A stretch of 7,724 bases of DNA from Actinomycetospora sp. (GTDB taxonomy: Bacteria > Actinomycetota > Actinomycetes > Mycobacteriales > Pseudonocardiaceae), in contig JAICLN010000202.1 of the NCBI GenBank assembly GCA_025925615.1, positions 1 to 7,724 of the forward strand, given 5' to 3'. Numbering within the stretch: the first letter of the stretch is position 1; every line of letters starts with the position of its first letter. The translations under genes were made by a program, and so were the position numbers. This document shows, piece by piece, positions 5,475 to 7,724 of this stretch. The notes beneath the pieces were generated by a model. The model was not told where the DNA came from. It was given only the letters and a program-made list of their open reading frames with translations, and did not search any database.

Positions 5475-7092
5475 CGTCGAGGCGGCGCAGCACCCGGTCG
5501 GCGACCTCCGGGTCGGTGCCGGGCTCGGAGCGGGCCGCCACCACCTCGCGCCGCGCCGCTGCGAGCGCCACCGCCTGCAGCCGGGTCCACTGCTCACGCC
5601 GGTGATTCAGGCGGGCGAGCCGCTGGCGGTAGTCCTCGGCCCGCTCGCCGTCGGGGTCGTCCGGGCGCGGGGCGTCGTCGCCGGCCAGCGCCGCCCCGAC
5701 GCGGGCGAACCGGGTCCGCAGCTCGTCGAGCACCTGCTCGCCCTGCTCGTCGTCGACGCCGAGGGCCTCCCGGTCGAGCCCGGCGAGCTCGTCGAGCGCG
5801 GCGCGCCGGGCCCGCCCGGCCAGGGCCCGCTCGGCCTCCCCCGCCGTGTCCTCGTCCTCACCGAGCCCGAACGCCCGGACCAGCACCGGCAGCGTCAGAC
5901 CTGGGCCGACCAGCGTCACCACGAGCACCGAACAGGCGACGATCACCAGCTCGGCGCGGTCGGGAAAGGGGGCACCCGAGCCCAGCGTCGTCGGGAGGGC
6001 GAGCGCCAGCGCGAGCGTGGCGAGCCCCCGCATCCCGGCCCAGGCCAGGACCAGCGCCTCGCCGACCGTCGAGGGCACCGCCCGCTCGGCCGGGGTCGGG
6101 CGGCCGCCGCGGATGGTGACCAGCGCGACCAGCATCCAGGCCAGTCGGACCGCGATGACGACGCCGCACACGACGGCCGCGTGGGTGAGGATCGTGCCCA
6201 GCGAGCGGTCGGCCTGCTCGATGACCGCGCGCAGCTCCAGCCCGATCAGCGCGAATGCCACCCCCGTCACCAGCATCTCGACGACGTTCCAGAACGCCGA
6301 GCCGGTCAGGCGTGCCTCGGAGGCGTCGGCGTCCGAGTGCTGACGCAGCTGGAGGGCCGCGACGACGACCGCGATCACCCCGGACGCGCCGAGGGCGTCC
6401 GCGGCGAGGTAGACGGCGAAGGGCAGCACGAGGGTCAGGCCGTTGCTGGCGACGACGTCGGTGAGCCGGTCGAGGATCCGGCGGGCGAGCCAGGCCGCGG
6501 CGAGCCCGAGCGCGACGGCGACCACGGCGCCGTAGAGGAAGCCCAGCGCGAGCCCGGCCGGCCCGAGCTCGTTGCCCGCGACCGCGGCGGCGACCGCGGT
6601 CTGGAAGACCACCAGCGCCGTCGCGTCGTTGAAGAGGCCCTCGCTCTGCAGCGTCGCCATCAGCCGGCGCGGCACCCGCAGCGGACCGGCCACCGCCTCC
6701 ACCGCGACCGGGTCGGGCGGCGCGACCGCCGCCCCGAGTGCGAGGGCCGCGGCCAGCCCGACCCCGGTGAGCGCGACGAGCGTGCCCGCGACGGCGGCGA
6801 CGGTCGCGACCACGAGGCCGATCGCGAGGAACGCGATCGTGCGCCAGCGCAGCCGGAAGAGCGCCCAGGAGGTGCGCTGCGCGGCGGCGTAGAGCAGCGG
6901 CGGCAGGAACAGCGGAAGGATCAGCTCGGGCTCGATGTCCGGCGCCTCGATGCCCGGCACGAACGCCGCCGCGGCCCCGAGGAGCAGGAGCAGCACCGGC
7001 CAGGGCAGGCGGAGCCGGTCACCGGCGCCCGCGAGCAGCACCGCCGCCAGCATGGCGCCCACGACGACGAGGAGCACGGCCACGCGCGACAC
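5449..7092 (-). CDS. Na+/H+ antiporter, CPA1 (NhaP-like) family
   Basis: Predicted 547-residue inner-membrane cation/proton antiporter for sodium, pH or osmotic balance. Residues 1-410 are almost continuous hydrophobic helices, about 12-13 in number. CPA1 signatures are present: AVAPPDPVAVEAV (122-134) and SEGLFNDATALVVF (150-163), where Asn155-Asp156 is the ion-binding ND pair, plus LIGLELR (282-288) and WAGMRGLATLALALALP (351-367) with the conserved Arg355. Residues 411-547 form a charged, Ala/Arg/Glu-rich cytosolic tail, probably helical and regulatory, as in the bacterial Na+/H+ antiporter subgroup. The start is GTG 7092; no ribosome binding site is evident. A later ATG at codon 14 would cut into the first helix, so the GTG is preferred. 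It diverges from the PemK-like gene across 55 bp, and its 3' end overlaps the dihydroxyacetone kinase remnant. Specificity (Na+, K+ or Li+) cannot be told. Confidence 0.92.
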   Translation of the reverse strand: MSRVAVLLVVVGAMLAAVLLAGAGDRLRLPWPVLLLLLGAAAAFVPGIEAPDIEPELILPLFLPPLLYAAAQRTSWALFRLRWRTIAFLAIGLVVATVAAVAGTLVALTGVGLAAALALGAAVAPPDPVAVEAVAGPLRVPRRLMATLQSEGLFNDATALVVFQTAVAAAVAGNELGPAGLALGFLYGAVVAVALGLAAAWLARRILDRLTDVVASNGLTLVLPFAVYLAADALGASGVIAVVVAALQLRQHSDADASEARLTGSAFWNVVEMLVTGVAFALIGLELRAVIEQADRSLGTILTHAAVVCGVVIAVRLAWMLVALVTIRGGRPTPAERAVPSTVGEALVLAWAGMRGLATLALALALPTTLGSGAPFPDRAELVIVACSVLVVTLVGPGLTLPVLVRAFGLGEDEDTAGEAERALAGRARRAALDELAGLDREALGVDDEQGEQVLDELRTRFARVGAALAGDDAPRPDDPDGERAEDYRQRLARLNHRREQWTRLQAVALAAARREVVAARSEPGTDPEVADRVLRRLDVRSLVGGL

Positions 7093-7152
7093 CGTGCCAG
7101 AACGGGGTCGGCGCCGTCGGGAGGTCGGGGCACGGCATGCTGCACCCGTGCC
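7092..7152. repeat. Three GGCACGG heptamers in the divergent promoter region
   Basis: GGCACGG lies on the plus strand at 7129-7135 and on the minus strand at 7146-7152 and 7092-7098. The first two form a perfect inverted repeat (7-bp arms, 10-nt loop) that includes the GTG of the PemK-like gene. The third overlaps the GTG of the antiporter. They may be operator sites shared by both genes, or a hairpin that occludes the PemK-like start codon. Chance is not excluded in such GC-rich DNA. Confidence 0.35.
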
Positions 7153-7684
7153 GAACTTCGGGGACTGGGTGAACCGCGCGGTGCAGGTCGGGCTCGACCT
7201 GCTGACCTCGTCGAACGAGAACGACGGCGGCCGCAGGCAGCCCGCGGGCCCGCCGCCGCCCCTGCAGGGTCAGGACGGGCGAGGCGTGCGGACGGTGCCG
7301 TCGTCCGAGCGCGCGCGGGAGATCGACTACGCCCCCGACATGGACGGCGCCGCCGACCCCGGCGAGATCGTGTGGACCTGGGTGCCGTTCGAGGAGGACG
7401 CCTCGCAGGGCAAGGACCGGCCGGTGCTCGTCGTCGCCCGGGCGGCCGAGGCCGGGGAGCTCCTCGGGCTGATGCTCTCCTCGCAGGGGCACCGGGCGGA
7501 CGACGCGAACTGGCTCCCGGTCGGGTCCGGGCCCTGGGACCGCGAGGGGCGCGACTCCTACGTGCGGCTCGACCGCGTGCTGGAGGTCCCGGAGCACGGC
7601 ATCCGTCGCGAGGGCGCGGTCATGCCGAAGGACCGGTTCGACACCGTGGCGGGCGAGCTGCGCGGGTCGTACGGCTGGAGGTAG
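7148..7684 (+). CDS. PemK/MazF-fold family protein, orphan, with N-terminal extension
   Basis: Predicted 178-residue protein. Residues 1-20 (VPNFGDWVNRAVQVGLDLLT) look like an amphipathic helix, and 21-57 is a Gly/Pro/polar linker. From about 58 comes a domain with PGEIVWTWVPFEED (71-84), GKDRPVLVVARA (88-99), GLMLSSQ (107-113), GSGPWDREGRDSYVRLDRVLEV (126-147) and a C-terminal helix. This order matches the PemK/MazF barrel: a GE(I/D)VW first strand, the RPVLVV strand with the conserved basic residue (Arg91) and a Ser pair where MazF has its catalytic Thr/Ser. MazF proteins cleave mRNA at short sites. No antitoxin gene is adjacent, so toxicity is uncertain and this may be a domesticated actinobacterial member. 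GTG 7148 is preferred; GTG 7094 is in frame as an alternative. Neither has a good ribosome binding site. Confidence 0.78.
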   Translation: MPNFGDWVNRAVQVGLDLLTSSNENDGGRRQPAGPPPPLQGQDGRGVRTVPSSERAREIDYAPDMDGAADPGEIVWTWVPFEEDASQGKDRPVLVVARAAEAGELLGLMLSSQGHRADDANWLPVGSGPWDREGRDSYVRLDRVLEVPEHGIRREGAVMPKDRFDTVAGELRGSYGWR

Positions 7685-7691
7685 GTGCGCT

Positions 7692-7724
7692 GCGCGCTTG
7701 TGAGCACTTTCCGGGGCTATAGCC
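7692..7724. terminator. Left half of a large intergenic palindrome, cut by the window edge
   Basis: Soon after the PemK-like stop the sequence changes to GCGCTTGTGAGCACTTTCC and then ends exactly with GGCTATAGCC (7715-7724), a perfect 10-bp palindrome. It is richer in A+T than its surroundings. This looks like the left arm and centre of a long inverted repeat whose right arm would lie outside the window. I recall similar TGAGCACTTTC...GGCTATAGCC elements as intergenic, terminator-like palindromes in actinobacteria, but I cannot verify this here. Confidence 0.5.

Noticed and set aside
5602..7722. 706-residue plus-strand open frame opposite the antiporter
   Set aside because: The protein is highly charged and repetitive in Arg/Gly/Asp/Glu, as expected from the complement of membrane helices, and it continues through the PemK-like gene in a wrong frame.

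Overview
The window is about three-quarters G+C with densely packed genes on both strands, many GTG starts and strong third-position GC bias. Together with the gene families present, this points to a high-GC actinomycete. A relative of Pseudonocardiaceae (Pseudonocardia or Actinomycetospora type) is my inference from protein style, not a measured placement. No phage, insertion sequence, CRISPR array, tRNA or rRNA is visible. It reads as ordinary chromosome carrying several eroded or repurposed genes.

Layout from left to right: the 5' end of a minus-strand gene cut by the window edge (1-128); a class A FAD-dependent monooxygenase (309-1628, minus); a 66-residue Cys/His-rich mini-protein (1759-1959, minus) translationally coupled through an ATGA overlap to a MerR-type regulator (1956-2453, minus); a single-pass membrane Ser/Thr kinase homologue (2718-4196, plus); a single-pass membrane staphylococcal-nuclease-fold protein (4218-4934, minus); a wrecked remnant of a fused dihydroxyacetone kinase gene (5061-5474, plus); a CPA1 Na+/H+ antiporter (5449-7092, minus); an orphan PemK/MazF-like protein (7148-7684, plus); and the left half of a large palindrome at the right edge.

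Two themes stand out. First, two adjacent convergent genes with 21 bp between them both encode membrane-anchored proteins whose catalytic residues look lost. The kinase has HRG in place of the catalytic HRD. The nuclease homologue lacks the equivalents of Arg35, Asp40 and Glu43. Both may be binding or scaffold proteins rather than enzymes. Second, the dihydroxyacetone kinase remnant keeps recognisable N-terminal DhaK, N-terminal DhaL and C-terminal DhaL pieces but has lost the cores. Part of its frame disruption traces to an exact 8-bp tandem duplication.

Regulation: the MerR gene has a sigma70-like promoter whose elements carry a 7-bp direct repeat at 19-bp period, a candidate autoregulatory operator. 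The monooxygenase may be leaderless. The antiporter and PemK-like genes diverge from a 55-bp interval with repeated GGCACGG heptamers that overlap both start codons. I see no single pathway joining all the genes; the MerR and Cys/His mini-protein pair is the only clear operon.
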